64,000 bases of DNA, from assembly GCF_029510815.1 (NCBI RefSeq), contig NZ_CP120360.1, positions 682,001 to 746,000 on the forward strand. The letters run 5' to 3'. Shown here one piece after another: positions 47,460 through 56,007 of the stretch. Under the pieces are notes generated by a model, which saw only the letters and a program-made list of their open reading frames with translations, had not been told where the DNA came from and made no database searches. The number at the start of each line of letters is the position of its first letter. Position 1 is the stretch's first letter. The position numbers were made by a program, and so were the translations under genes. The DNA is from Janibacter sp. DB-40. Its GTDB lineage: Bacteria; Actinomycetota; Actinomycetes; Actinomycetales; Dermatophilaceae.

Positions 47460-48092
47460 GTGACCTTCGATGCCGAGACCGCCGATCGCGCTGGGGACGA
47501 GTGGGTCCAGCCCACGTGGAGCGAGGTGGTCGAGGACCACGGGGAGAGGGTCTACCGCCTCGCCTACCGCCTCACGGGCGACACGCACGAGGCCGAGGAC
47601 CTCACGCACGACGTCTTCATCAGGGTCTTCCGTTCCCTCGACGGGTTCGTGCCGGGGACCTTCGAGGGGTGGCTGCACCGGATCACGACCAACCTCTTCC
47701 TCGACAGGGCCCGGCGCAAGCAGCGGCTGCGCCTGGACTCGCTCACCGATGACTTCGCCGCCCTGCTGCACAGCGGCACCGCCACCCCCGAGCAGATCGT
47801 CCTGCGGGACCACCTCGACGCCGACATCCAGCGCGCGCTGGATGCGCTGCCGCCGCAGTTCCGGGCCGCCGTCGTGCTGTGCGACGTCGAGGGCCTGACC
47901 TACGAGGAGGTCGCCGAGACGCTCGACATCAAGCTCGGGACCGTCCGCTCGCGCATCCACCGGGGTCGGGCCATGCTCCGCGAGAGCCTCAGCCACCGCG
48001 AACCGACCACGACCCGCGCGCCGCGCACGGAGTCGCGCCGGCGTAGCGGTTCGGGCTTCCCCCTCGCGCGCCCGGTGACCGGGACCCTGTGA
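47460..48092 (+). CDS. sigE: ECF RNA polymerase sigma factor SigE
   Basis: A 210-residue extracytoplasmic-function sigma factor. Region 2 runs about 25-90 (YRLAYRLTGDTHEAEDLTHDVFIRVFRSL, then GTFEGWLHRITTNLFLDRAR). Region 4 is about 115-165 (PEQIVLRDHLDADIQRALDALPPQFRAAVVLCDVEGLTYEEVAETL and a KLGTVRSRIHRGR helix). The neighbours (O-methyltransferase, htrA, tatB, mrp) fix it as SigE, the envelope-stress sigma. A 35-residue basic, Pro/Arg-rich tail follows region 4. GTG 47460 is the only fitting start. No rseA-like anti-sigma gene follows. Confidence 0.92.
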   Translation: MTFDAETADRAGDEWVQPTWSEVVEDHGERVYRLAYRLTGDTHEAEDLTHDVFIRVFRSLDGFVPGTFEGWLHRITTNLFLDRARRKQRLRLDSLTDDFAALLHSGTATPEQIVLRDHLDADIQRALDALPPQFRAAVVLCDVEGLTYEEVAETLDIKLGTVRSRIHRGRAMLRESLSHREPTTTRAPRTESRRRSGSGFPLARPVTGTL

Positions 48093-48114
48093 CCGACAAG
48101 GCACAATCATCTGC

Positions 48115-49587
48115 ATGAGCTCTCCGCACCAGGGTGACGAGCCGACCCCACGGGACGACAGCGCGGGGCCGATACCGACGAGCCCGTACCTGCCCTACGA
48201 CTCGCTCGGCTCGCAGGAGCAGGGCGCGTCGCAGGCCCACGGCGAGGGCGGCGCGACCGGTGACCGGCAGGGGTGGTGGGAGGAGACCCAGCAGCTCCCC
48301 GGTGGGAGCGCGGGCGACCACGCGGCCCAAGGCCGCGAGTCCTACGGACAGCAGGACCCCTACGGGCAGCAGGACCCGTATGCCCCCGGCAACGCACACC
48401 AGTACCACGGGTACGCCCAGCAGGGCCCCTCGCCCGGGTACCCGTACCCGGGCTCACCGGGGACACCCCCTTCGTCCACCCGGCGCCGAGGACCGGGCTG
48501 GTTCGGTGCGGGGGCACTCGCCCTGGCCGCTGCCCTGATCGCGGGTGCCATCGGCGGGATCGGTGGCGGGTTGGTCACCGACCTGCGCGACGACGGCAGC
48601 GGCGGCGGGCCCACCATCGTCCAGCGCGACGGGGAGCAGGCCGAGCGTCCCGAGGGGTCGGTCGCCGCCATCGCCGCCGACGCGGTCCCGAGCGTCGTGA
48701 CGATCCGCGTCAACGGCTCCGGCGGGTCCGGGACGGGCTCCGGCTGGGTCTACGACGACCGGGGCCACATCGTCACCAACAACCACGTGGTCGAGGCGGC
48801 CGGTGGCTCCGGCCGGGTGCGCATCGAGCTCAGCGACGGCAGCCGCCGCAGCGCCGAGGTCGTGGGCCGGGACTCCGCCTACGACCTGGCCGTGCTCAAG
48901 GTCGAGCCCCAGGGCCTGGAGCCCATCGCGATCGGCAGCTCCGACGAGGTCGTCGTCGGCGACGAGGTCGTCGCCGTCGGGTCCCCGCTCGGCCTCGGCT
49001 CCACGGTCACCGCCGGCATCGTCTCCGCGCTGGAGCGACCGGTGGCCGCCGGCGAGAGCGGTGACGAGTCCTACATCTCCGCGATCCAGACCGACACGGC
49101 GATCAATCCCGGCAACTCCGGTGGACCGCTGCTCAACAGCGACGGCAACGTCATCGGCGTCAACACCGCCATCGCGCAGCTTCCCGGTCAGATGTCGGCC
49201 TCCGGCTCGATCGGCCTCGGCTTCGCCATCCCCTCCGACGTCGTCGTGCGGACCGCCGACCAGCTCATCAGCAGCGGTGAGGCGCAGCACCCGATCATCG
49301 GTGTCTCCCTCGACCGGCGGTGGCAGGGCGAGGGCGCCAAGGTCATCGAGGAGGGTGACATGCCGGGGGACCAGCCCTCGGTCGTCCCGGGCGGCCCGGC
49401 GGACAAGGCGGGGATCGAGCCCGGCGACGTCATCATCGAGATGGACGGCCGGCGGGTCACCGATCTCGACCAGCTCGTGGTGCGCATCCGCGCCCAGGCC
49501 GTGGGCGATAAGGTCACCCTCAAGGTCCTGCGGGACGGTGACGAGCGCGAGCTCACGATGACGCTCGAAGCGGCGGAGGAGAACTAG
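48115..49587 (+). CDS. HtrA/PepD-type serine protease with PDZ domain
   Basis: A 490-residue membrane-tethered protease. The cytoplasmic tail of about 120 residues is rich in Gln, Gly, Tyr and Pro. One helix (about 127-155) follows, then a trypsin-like domain with the triad in TNNHVVEA (His about 223), SAYDLAVLKV (Asp about 257) and NPGNSGGPLLNSDG (Ser about 337). A PDZ domain spans about 390-485. It is the third gene of the SigE region, 22 bases after sigE, and is likely part of the envelope-stress response and co-transcribed with sigE. Confidence 0.94.
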   Translation: MSSPHQGDEPTPRDDSAGPIPTSPYLPYDSLGSQEQGASQAHGEGGATGDRQGWWEETQQLPGGSAGDHAAQGRESYGQQDPYGQQDPYAPGNAHQYHGYAQQGPSPGYPYPGSPGTPPSSTRRRGPGWFGAGALALAAALIAGAIGGIGGGLVTDLRDDGSGGGPTIVQRDGEQAERPEGSVAAIAADAVPSVVTIRVNGSGGSGTGSGWVYDDRGHIVTNNHVVEAAGGSGRVRIELSDGSRRSAEVVGRDSAYDLAVLKVEPQGLEPIAIGSSDEVVVGDEVVAVGSPLGLGSTVTAGIVSALERPVAAGESGDESYISAIQTDTAINPGNSGGPLLNSDGNVIGVNTAIAQLPGQMSASGSIGLGFAIPSDVVVRTADQLISSGEAQHPIIGVSLDRRWQGEGAKVIEEGDMPGDQPSVVPGGPADKAGIEPGDVIIEMDGRRVTDLDQLVVRIRAQAVGDKVTLKVLRDGDERELTMTLEAAEEN

Positions 49588-49590
49588 GCG

Positions 49591-49986
49591 ATGCCAGTCA
49601 ACGGCTGGGAGTTCATCCTCCTCATCGTCCTGGCCTTCATCATCCTCGGCCCCCAGCGCATGCCGGAGTACGCAGCGAAGCTCGCGCGATTCGTCGTGCA
49701 GCTGCGCCGCATGGCCAACGACGCCAAGACGCAGCTGAAGGACCAGATGGGTCCGGAGTACGAGGACCTCGACTGGCGCCAGTACGACCCGCGCCAGTAC
49801 GACCCGCGGCGCATCGTCAAGCAGGCGCTCATGGAGCCCCTCGAGGACGCCTTCAGCCTCGAGGACAAGCCGAGCACGACGACCCCCGCGCCCCGGACCG
49901 CCGCCTCCTCGGACGCCTCGTCCGACACGACGGGCTCAGCGCCGCGGACCGGGACCGGGCCGCACTGGGACCCCGAGGCCACCTGA
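49591..49986 (+). CDS. tatB: Sec-independent translocase subunit TatB
   Basis: A 131-residue twin-arginine translocation protein. It has a short N-terminal helix ending in the GP motif (VNGWEFILLIVLAFIILGPQRMPEYAAKLARF), the amphipathic helix (about 25-65) and a disordered Ser/Thr/Pro tail. A near-exact five-residue duplication, RQYDPRQYDPRR, lies at about 63-74. It follows htrA by 3 bases, as in the mycobacterial sigE locus. The Glu usually found in the first helix of TatB is present (WEFIL). Confidence 0.9.
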   Translation: MPVNGWEFILLIVLAFIILGPQRMPEYAAKLARFVVQLRRMANDAKTQLKDQMGPEYEDLDWRQYDPRQYDPRRIVKQALMEPLEDAFSLEDKPSTTTPAPRTAASSDASSDTTGSAPRTGTGPHWDPEAT

Positions 49987-49995
49987 GCGCACGCA

Positions 49996-50108
49996 GCGCG
50001 GACGTAGGGGTTGGCCCGGCTCAGGCCCCGGTCCGGCTCATGTGCAACGGTGCGATCACGACCGAGGCCGCCGGACCGGGCGCCAAGGGCCGCCCCCTGC
50101 GTCCGCGC
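49996..50108 (+). repeat. Structured intergenic element, copy 2
   Basis: Outer stem: 49996-50016 pairs with 50088-50108 (18 Watson-Crick pairs, 2 G-U, 1 mismatch over 21). Inner stem: CCCGGTCCGG (50027-50036) pairs perfectly with CCGGACCGGG (50071-50080). It shares the unpaired/junction sequence CGGCTCAGGCC and GCGCCAAGGGCCGCCCCCT with copy 1 at 7449-7558, while stem bases elsewhere have changed on both sides. It lies between convergent tatB and mrp. Confidence 0.7.
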
Positions 50109-50166
50109 GGAGGGCGCCCAAGGCCACGCTCCGGCCGCGTGGAGGAGGGCGCAGGGAGGAAGCCCC

Positions 50167-51309
50167 TCAGTTCCCGGTGGGGGTGAGGCTCAGGCTGCGG
50201 CCGGCCAGTCCGCGCGAGCGCGAGGCGATGCCGCGGGCGATGCCGCGCAGGGCCACGGCGGCGGGACCGTCGGGGTTGGACAGGACGGTGGGCTCGCCGT
50301 GGTCGGAGCCCTCACGCAGCGTGACGTCGAGGGGGATCTGGCCGAGCAGCGGGACCTCGGCACCGACGGTGCGGGTGAGCGAGTCGGCGACGGACTGGCC
50401 ACCGCCGGAGCCGAAGAGCTCCTGCCGGCTGCCGTCGGGCAGCTCGAGCCAGGACATGTTCTCGATCACGCCGACGAGGCGCTGGTGCGTCTGCATCGCG
50501 ATCGAGCCGGCGCGCTCGGCGACCTCGGCCGCGGCCTGCTGCGGCGTGGTCACGACGAGCAGCTCGCTGTTGGGGATCAGCTGGGCGACGGAGATGGCGA
50601 TGTCACCGGTGCCCGGGGGCAGGTCGAGCAGGAGCACGTCGAGGTCGCCCCAGAAGACGTCGCCGAGGAACTGCTGCAGCGCCCGGTGGAGCATCGGGCC
50701 GCGCCAGACCACCGGCTGGTTGCCGGGGACGAACATGCCGATCGAGATCACCTTCACCTCGGAGGCGATCGGCGGCAGGATCATGTCGTCGACCTGCGTC
50801 GGCGCGTGGGTCACGCCGAGCATGCGGGGGATGGAGAAGCCGTAGATGTCGGCGTCGACGACCCCGACCTTCAGCCCCTCGGCCGCGAGCGACGCGGCGA
50901 GGTTGGCGGTGATCGAGGACTTGCCGACGCCGCCCTTGCCTGAGGCGATGGCGTAGACGCGGGTGAGCGAGCCCGGCTTGGCGAAGGGGATCTCCTTCTC
51001 CGCCTGGCCACCGCGCAGGTGGTTCTTCAGCTCGGCACGCTGCTCGTCGTTCATGACGCCGAGGGTGACCTTCACGTCGGTGACGCCCTCGATGGACTTC
51101 ATCGCGTTGGTGGTGTCGTTGGTCAGGGTGTCCTTGAGGGGGCACCCCGAGATGGTGAGCAGGATGGTGACCGTGGCCAGGCCGTCGGCGTCGACGGCCG
51201 CGGACTCAACCATGCCCAGCTCGGTGATGGGCCGGCGGATCTCGGGGTCGATGACGGTGCTCAGCGCGTCACGCAGCTGCTCGTCGGTGATCGTGGGGTG
51301 GGGGGCCAT
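50167..51309 (-). CDS. mrp: Mrp/NBP35-type P-loop ATPase (Fe-S carrier)
   Basis: A 380-residue protein with an N-terminal DUF59/MIP18 domain (about 5-85, with TISGCPLKD) and a ParA-like ATPase. The deviant Walker A is SGKGGVGKSS (about 120-129); DADIYGFSIPRMLG and LLDLPPGTGDIAISV are further Mrp blocks. Mrp proteins carry iron-sulfur clusters; the usual CXXC after ENMS is absent here, where the sequence reads ENMSWLELPDGSRQE. The ATG at 51309 follows a possible -10 TACGAT (51316-51321), implying a nearly leaderless start. It is the last gene of the sigE-like synteny block. Confidence 0.93.
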   Translation of the reverse strand: MAPHPTITDEQLRDALSTVIDPEIRRPITELGMVESAAVDADGLATVTILLTISGCPLKDTLTNDTTNAMKSIEGVTDVKVTLGVMNDEQRAELKNHLRGGQAEKEIPFAKPGSLTRVYAIASGKGGVGKSSITANLAASLAAEGLKVGVVDADIYGFSIPRMLGVTHAPTQVDDMILPPIASEVKVISIGMFVPGNQPVVWRGPMLHRALQQFLGDVFWGDLDVLLLDLPPGTGDIAISVAQLIPNSELLVVTTPQQAAAEVAERAGSIAMQTHQRLVGVIENMSWLELPDGSRQELFGSGGGQSVADSLTRTVGAEVPLLGQIPLDVTLREGSDHGEPTVLSNPDGPAAVALRGIARGIASRSRGLAGRSLSLTPTGN

Positions 51310-51355
51310 GCATCCATCGTAGGTCCGTATTTCGGGCCCTCCGACGTGGGTCCGC

Positions 51356-51931
51356 TCACCAGCGCGGGCTGGGGCCCTCGGTCGTCTCGTCCACCTCGTC
51401 CGCGGCGGCGTCGTTCTGGCGCCGGCGCACCTCGAGGCCCTTGGTCTCCATCTCCTCGAGGAGGTCGCGCAGCTCGCCGCGGATGAAGTCACGGGTGGCC
51501 GCGTCGCGCAGGGCGATGCGCAGGGCCGCCACCTCGCGGGTGAGGTACTCGGTGTCGGCGAGCGCGCGCTCGGCCTGCACGCGGTCCTGCTCCAGGCCGA
51601 CGCGGTCGCGGTCGTCCTGCCGGTTCTGCGCGAGGAGGATCAGCGGGGCGGCGTAGGAGGCCTGCAGCGACAGGATCAGAGTGAGCAGCGTGTAGTTCAG
51701 CGCCCGCGGGTCGAACTGCGCGGACTGCGGCGCGAAGGTGTTCCACGCGAGCCACACGGTGACGAAGACCGTCATCCAGATGAGGAACCGCGGTGTGCCC
51801 ATGAAGCGCGCGAACTTCTCCGACAGCACGCCGAAGGTCTCGCTCGACATGCCGGACGGGCGCCGGATCAGCTGGCGCCGGACCTCCTGGGGGGTGTCGA
51901 CGCGGGCCGTGCGGCGTTCGCGCTCACTCAT
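51356..51931 (-). CDS. DUF1003 membrane protein
   Basis: A 191-residue protein with two membrane helices (about 48-67 and 81-103). The DUF1003 hallmark blocks FMGTPRFLIWMTVFVTVWLAWN and LLTLILSLQASYAAPLILLAQNRQDDRDR are present, followed by a charged coiled-coil tail. The function is unknown. Its ATG overlaps the end of the MgtE-N/CBS gene by eight bases, so the two are likely made together. A role next to magnesium or membrane homeostasis is only inference. Confidence 0.9.
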   Translation of the reverse strand: MSERERRTARVDTPQEVRRQLIRRPSGMSSETFGVLSEKFARFMGTPRFLIWMTVFVTVWLAWNTFAPQSAQFDPRALNYTLLTLILSLQASYAAPLILLAQNRQDDRDRVGLEQDRVQAERALADTEYLTREVAALRIALRDAATRDFIRGELRDLLEEMETKGLEVRRRQNDAAADEVDETTEGPSPRW

Positions 51932-53198
51932 CGCTCACCTCGTGCCGCTCCTCGCGCCAGTCCTCGGGGAGGATGTGGTCGAGCACGTCGTCGACGGTCA
52001 CCGCACCGAGCAGGTGCTCCTGCTCGTCGACGACGGGGGCGGAGATCAGGTTGTAGGTCGCCAGCGTCCGGGTCACCTGGCCGAGGGGCTCCTCCGGGCG
52101 AAGGGGGTCGATCGCCTTGTCGAGGTAGCGCCCGATGCTCTCGTGCGGGGGCTCGCGCAGCAGCCGCTGGATGTGGATCATCCCGAGGTACTTGCCCGTC
52201 GGTGTCTCCAGCGGCGGGCGGCAGACGTAGACGGTGGCGGCCAGCCCGGCGGTGATCTCCTCGCGGCGCACGACGGCGAGGGCCTCGGCGACGGTGTCCT
52301 CGGGCGCGAGGATCACCGGGTCGGTCGTCATGAGACCACCGGCGGTGTTCTCGTCGTAGCTGAGCAGGCGGCGCAGCGGCTCCGCGTCGTCGGGCTTCAT
52401 CAGCTGCAGCAGCGTCTCGGTGCGCTCGGCCGGCAGCACGGAGAGCAGGTCGGCCGCGTCGTCCGGGTCCATGGCCTCGAGGACGTCGGCGGCGCGCGTC
52501 TGGGTGAGGGTGCCGATGATCGCGATCTGGTCGTCCTCGCCGAGCTCCTGGAGGATGTCGGCCAGCCGGTCGTCCCCGAGGGCGGCGACGACCGCGTCGC
52601 GGCGCTCGGGCGCGAGGTCGGAGACGACCTCGGCGAGGTCGGCGACCTTGAGGTCCTCGACCGACTCGAGCAGCTTGACCGCGGAGTGCTCGGCTGCGCT
52701 GGCCCGCTCCGACAGTCCGGTCACGTCCTCGACGGGCACGGTGAAGGTCTCCCCGCGCCGGCGCACGAGCAGGCCGCGCCGGGACTTGCGCCCGCCACGC
52801 ACGAAGACCTTGGTCACCGACCACGTGCGGTTGGGCAGCTGCTCGACGCCCACGTCCTCGACCGTCGCCTCGACGGGGCCGTCGTCGGTGCGCACGGTCA
52901 CGGGGCGCTCGAGCAGCTCGGCGAGCACGAGCGTCTCCGTTGCGCGCTTCTCGAACCGGCGCATGTTGACCAGGCCGGTCGTGATGACCTGACCGCCCTC
53001 GACAGAGGTCACCCGCGTCATCGGGACGAAGACGCGTCGCCGGCCGGGGACCTCGACGACCAGGCCGATGGCCCGTGGGCGGCGGGAGGCGGAGAAGGTG
53101 ATGACGACGTCACGCACCCGCCCCACCTGGTCACCGAGGGGGTCGAAGACGTTGAGGCTCGCCAGACGGGCGACGAAGAACCGGGAGGGAGCGCTCAC
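51924..53198 (-). CDS. MgtE N-domain / CBS domain protein with PRC-barrel start
   Basis: A 424-residue soluble protein. The N-terminal 160 residues contain two PRC-barrel-like units (DPLGDQVGRVRDVVITF, GPVEATVEDVGVEQL). The MgtE intracellular N domain follows (about 195-290: VVSDLAPERRDAVVAALGDDRLADILQEL, LEAMDPDDAADLLSVLP), then a tandem CBS pair (about 295-410). The membrane channel of true MgtE transporters is missing, so this is a cytoplasmic sensor-like protein, not a transporter. GTG 53198 has GGGGA upstream; an ATG 26 codons earlier would read through the gap. Confidence 0.85.
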   Translation of the reverse strand: MSAPSRFFVARLASLNVFDPLGDQVGRVRDVVITFSASRRPRAIGLVVEVPGRRRVFVPMTRVTSVEGGQVITTGLVNMRRFEKRATETLVLAELLERPVTVRTDDGPVEATVEDVGVEQLPNRTWSVTKVFVRGGRKSRRGLLVRRRGETFTVPVEDVTGLSERASAAEHSAVKLLESVEDLKVADLAEVVSDLAPERRDAVVAALGDDRLADILQELGEDDQIAIIGTLTQTRAADVLEAMDPDDAADLLSVLPAERTETLLQLMKPDDAEPLRRLLSYDENTAGGLMTTDPVILAPEDTVAEALAVVRREEITAGLAATVYVCRPPLETPTGKYLGMIHIQRLLREPPHESIGRYLDKAIDPLRPEEPLGQVTRTLATYNLISAPVVDEQEHLLGAVTVDDVLDHILPEDWREERHEVSDE

Positions 53199-53281
53199 GG
53201 TTCCCCAGACTAATGGGCTGCCGGCCAGCCGCCACCAGGTCGGCGGGCGAGTCCCGGCGCGGGCCGACATCCGCACGCCTT

Positions 53282-53335
53282 CGCAACTGCCTAAGCAGTT
53301 GCGACCGGACGCCCGCAGGAGCCTAAGCTCCTGCG
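53282..53335. repeat. Two perfect CTAA-centred palindromes
   Basis: CGCAACTGC-CTAA-GCAGTTGCG (53282-53303) and CGCAGGAGC-CTAA-GCTCCTGCG (53314-53335), each with 9-bp arms. They are the two symmetric forms of the mixed palindrome in the 17694-17851 array. The second supplies the TAG stop (53323-53325) of the minus-strand gene at 53323-53850. Confidence 0.85.
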
Positions 53336-53850
53336 GATCTGCGAGAGCGGGACCGGCCGCCCAGGTGCCACGGACGGCGCGGGCGGGTGCCCCCTTCGCC
53401 CGTGGTGATCGGGGCGTCCACCCGGGCGGTGGAGTCCGGCCCCGGCATGCCCGGGGCCTGCAGCGGCGCGCCGTACGGTGCGAGCGACCACAGCGTCGTC
53501 CGGGTGCGCCACTGCTCGAGGAGGTCCTGCGGGGCGTTGAGGCGCTCGCCGAGCAGGGAGTGGGCCGCCGACTCCCACAGCGGGTTGCCGGGGTCGATCG
53601 CGCGGGCCTCGGCGCGCAGGGTGAGCAGGCGTCCGCCGTGCCCCTTGCTGCGCAGGATCAGCTCGACCTCGTCGGGCAGGGGACCGAGGTCGACCTCCGG
53701 TCCGCCCGAGGCGAGGAGGACGTGGTCGGCGAGCTCGTCGTCCCCGGTGGCGAACCACGTGGCGCGGTCGCGACCGCCGGCTCGCAGCCACAGCACCGTG
53801 GACTTGCTCAGCGCCTCGGTGGTGAGGGCGGAGAGGTTGACCTCGCTCAT
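53323..53850 (-). CDS. Hypothetical protein
   Basis: A 175-residue protein of no family I recognise. The first 120 residues look folded, with alternating hydrophobic strands (STVLWLRAGGRDRATWFATGDDELADHVLLASGG, VELILRSKGHGGRLLTLRAEARAI). A small beta-barrel such as a pyridoxamine-oxidase-like fold is conceivable but unproven. The last 40 residues are Pro/Arg/Gly-rich and probably disordered. The stop codon is contributed by a palindromic repeat, so the C-terminus may have been shaped by that insertion. It is divergent from the malyl-CoA lyase gene. Confidence 0.65.
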   Translation of the reverse strand: MSEVNLSALTTEALSKSTVLWLRAGGRDRATWFATGDDELADHVLLASGGPEVDLGPLPDEVELILRSKGHGGRLLTLRAEARAIDPGNPLWESAAHSLLGERLNAPQDLLEQWRTRTTLWSLAPYGAPLQAPGMPGPDSTARVDAPITTGEGGTRPRRPWHLGGRSRSRRSAGA

Positions 53851-53983
53851 GCCCTCAGCGTAGGGCGCAGCCCGCGCAGCGATCGGGAGTGCGTGTGTTC
53901 TGGATCATGAGCCGCGGCCGGGGCCCGCTGCTAGGTTTCGCAGCGATACCCCTTCGCCGTTTCGAGAGGACTCGAGCCACCCC

Positions 53984-55066
53984 ATGCGCAGTGCCAAGGA
54001 CTTCTTCGCCCCCCTCGCCGTGGGCGCCCCCACGCCCGTTCGTGAGGTGCCCGCCCGGCCGAGCCGGATGATCCACTTCTTCGACCCGAGCAACGAGAAG
54101 ATGGCCAAGAAGGTCCCGGACATGGTCGGTGTCTCCGACGTGCTCCTCGGCAACCTCGAGGACGCCGTCGTGGCCGACAAGAAGGAGGCCGCGCGCGAGG
54201 GCCTGGTGCGGATCGCCCGGGAGGTCGACTTCGGCGAGCACACCCAGCTGTGGACGCGGATCAACTCCCTCGACAGCCCGTGGGTCCTCGACGACCTGAC
54301 CCGCCTCGTCACCGAGGTCGGCGACAAGCTCGACGTCGTCATGGTCCCCAAGGTCCAGGGCCCGGAGGACATCCACTACATCGACCGGATCCTCGCCCAG
54401 CTCGAGGCGAAGGGGGGCGTGCAGCGCCCGATCCTCGTCCACGCGATCCTCGAGACCGCACGCGGCGTGGCCAACGTCGAGGAGATCGCCGGTGCGTCCC
54501 CGCGCATGCAGGGCATCTCCCTCGGCCCGGCCGACCTCGCCGCGGACCGCCGGATGAAGACCACGCGCGTCGGTGGCGGCCACCCCGGCTACCTGGTGCG
54601 CCAGGACCCGGCGAAGGGCGCCGATGGAGTCCCGGACTACGCGGGCGAGCGCGCCGTCTTCCAGCAGGACCTGTGGCACTACACGATCGCCCGGATGGTC
54701 GACGCCTGCGCGATGCACGGCATCTTCCCGTTCTACGGGCCCTTCGGCGACATCAAGGACACCGTCGCCTGCGAGGACCAGTTCCGCAACGCCTTCCTCC
54801 TCGGCTGCGTCGGCGCGTGGAGCCTGCACCCGGTGCAGATCGAGATCGCCAAGAAGGTCTTCAGCCCCACCGCGGAGGACGTCGCCCACGCCCGCCGCGT
54901 CAAGGAGGCCATGCCCGACGGGCGCGGCGCCGTGATGATCGACGGCAAGATGGAGGACGACGCCTCCTACAAGCAGTGCATGGTCGTCCTCGAGCTCGCC
55001 GAGCGCCTCTCCGCGAACGACCCCGAGCTGGCGAAGACGTACGCCGACGCCGGGAAGGAGGCCTGA
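53984..55066 (+). CDS. Malyl-CoA/beta-methylmalyl-CoA lyase-like protein (HpcH/HpaI family)
   Basis: A 360-residue TIM-barrel aldolase of the CitE/HpcH superfamily. [15 protein letters not shown] opens the barrel. Acidic metal-binding positions are in LEDAV (about 58-62) and [12 protein letters not shown] (about 183-194), with catalytic Arg/Glu in WTRINSLDS and [18 protein letters not shown]. The length and ILGPADLA block match Mcl1-type lyases that cleave beta-methylmalyl-CoA to glyoxylate and propionyl-CoA in the ethylmalonyl-CoA pathway. A second lyase-like gene starts 2 bases after its stop, and mesaconyl-CoA hydratase is encoded 6 kb away. Confidence 0.85.
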   Translation: MRSAKDFFAPLAVGAPTPVREVPARPSRMIHFFDPSNEKMAKKVPDMVGVSDVLLGNLEDAVVADKKEAAREGLVRIAREVDFGEHTQLWTRINSLDSPWVLDDLTRLVTEVGDKLDVVMVPKVQGPEDIHYIDRILAQLEAKGGVQRPILVHAILETARGVANVEEIAGASPRMQGISLGPADLAADRRMKTTRVGGGHPGYLVRQDPAKGADGVPDYAGERAVFQQDLWHYTIARMVDACAMHGIFPFYGPFGDIKDTVACEDQFRNAFLLGCVGAWSLHPVQIEIAKKVFSPTAEDVAHARRVKEAMPDGRGAVMIDGKMEDDASYKQCMVVLELAERLSANDPELAKTYADAGKEA

Positions 55067-55068
55067 TC

Positions 55069-55935
55069 ATGAGCGAGACCTACACCCCCCGCCGCTCCGT
55101 CCTCTACATGCCCAGCTCCAACGCCCGCGCGCTGGAGAAGGCGAAGACCCTGCCCGTCGACGCCCTGATCCTCGACCTCGAGGACGCGGTCGGCCCGGAC
55201 GACAAGCCCGCCGCCCGCGAGGCCGCCTGTGCCGCAGTGCAGTCCGGTGAGTACGGGGACCGCGAGCTGACGATCCGCGTCAACGGCATCGGCACGCAGT
55301 GGCACGAGGAGGACATCGCCGCCGCGTCCGCGGCCGGGCCCGCCGGCATCGTCGTGCCCAAGGTCAACACCGCCGACGAGGTGCGTGCGCTCGTCGCGGC
55401 GATGGAGGCCGCCGGTGCCCCCGACCACACGAAGCTGTGGGCGATGATCGAGACGCCCGCCGCGATCTTCAACATCCGCGAGATCGCGCAGGCCTCCGAC
55501 CGGCTCGTCGCCTTCGTCATGGGCACCAACGACCTCGTCAAGGAGCTGCAGGCCGACCACGTCCCCGGCCGGGCGCCGCTGCTCACCTCGCTGTCGTGGG
55601 CGCTGCTCGCGGCACGCGAGGCGGGCATCGCCGTCCTCGACGGCGTCTACAACGCGGTCAAGGACCTCGAGGGCTTCACGGCCGAGTGCGAGCAGGGCCG
55701 CGACATGGGCTTCGACGGCAAGACCCTCATCCACCCCGGCCAGGTCGAGGTGTGCAACACCACCTTCGCGCCGAGCGAGGAGGCCGTCGAGGAGGCCAAG
55801 GGCATCCTCGCCGCCTGGGAGGAGGGCGCCGGCACCGGCGTCGTCACCCACAACGGCAAGATGATCGAGAACCTCCACGTGGACATCGCCCGCCGGGTGC
55901 TCTCCACCCACGAGGCGATCCTCGCGCGGTCCTGA
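55069..55935 (+). CDS. CitE-like CoA ester lyase / malyl-CoA thioesterase
   Basis: A 288-residue smaller member of the same superfamily. RRSVLYMPSSNARALEKA (about 7-24) is the CoA-ester lyase start, followed by LILDLEDAVGPDDKPAAR, IVVPKVN, AMIETPAAIFNIREIA and FVMGTNDLVKEL. It lies 2 bases after the larger lyase with AAGGAGG before the ATG, so the two are co-translated. In ethylmalonyl-CoA organisms the small paralogue is malyl-CoA thioesterase (Mcl2); CitE-like activity on other acyl-CoAs is the alternative. It is followed by a very stable terminator. Confidence 0.85.
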   Translation: MSETYTPRRSVLYMPSSNARALEKAKTLPVDALILDLEDAVGPDDKPAAREAACAAVQSGEYGDRELTIRVNGIGTQWHEEDIAAASAAGPAGIVVPKVNTADEVRALVAAMEAAGAPDHTKLWAMIETPAAIFNIREIAQASDRLVAFVMGTNDLVKELQADHVPGRAPLLTSLSWALLAAREAGIAVLDGVYNAVKDLEGFTAECEQGRDMGFDGKTLIHPGQVEVCNTTFAPSEEAVEEAKGILAAWEEGAGTGVVTHNGKMIENLHVDIARRVLSTHEAILARS

Positions 55936-55961
55936 TCGACCGGCTCCTGACGAGGAGCGAG

Positions 55962-56007
55962 ACGAAGGGGGCGACCCGGCCGACACGGCCGGGTCGCCCC
56001 CCTTCGT
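55962..56007 (+). terminator. Long terminator hairpin after the lyase pair
   Basis: A stem of about 20 pairs: ACGAAGGGGG then CGACCCGGCC on the left, GGCCGGGTCG then CCCCCCTTCGT on the right, with one bulged base and a GACAC loop. It uses the CGAAGGGGG motif found in other hairpins of the window. Confidence 0.8.
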
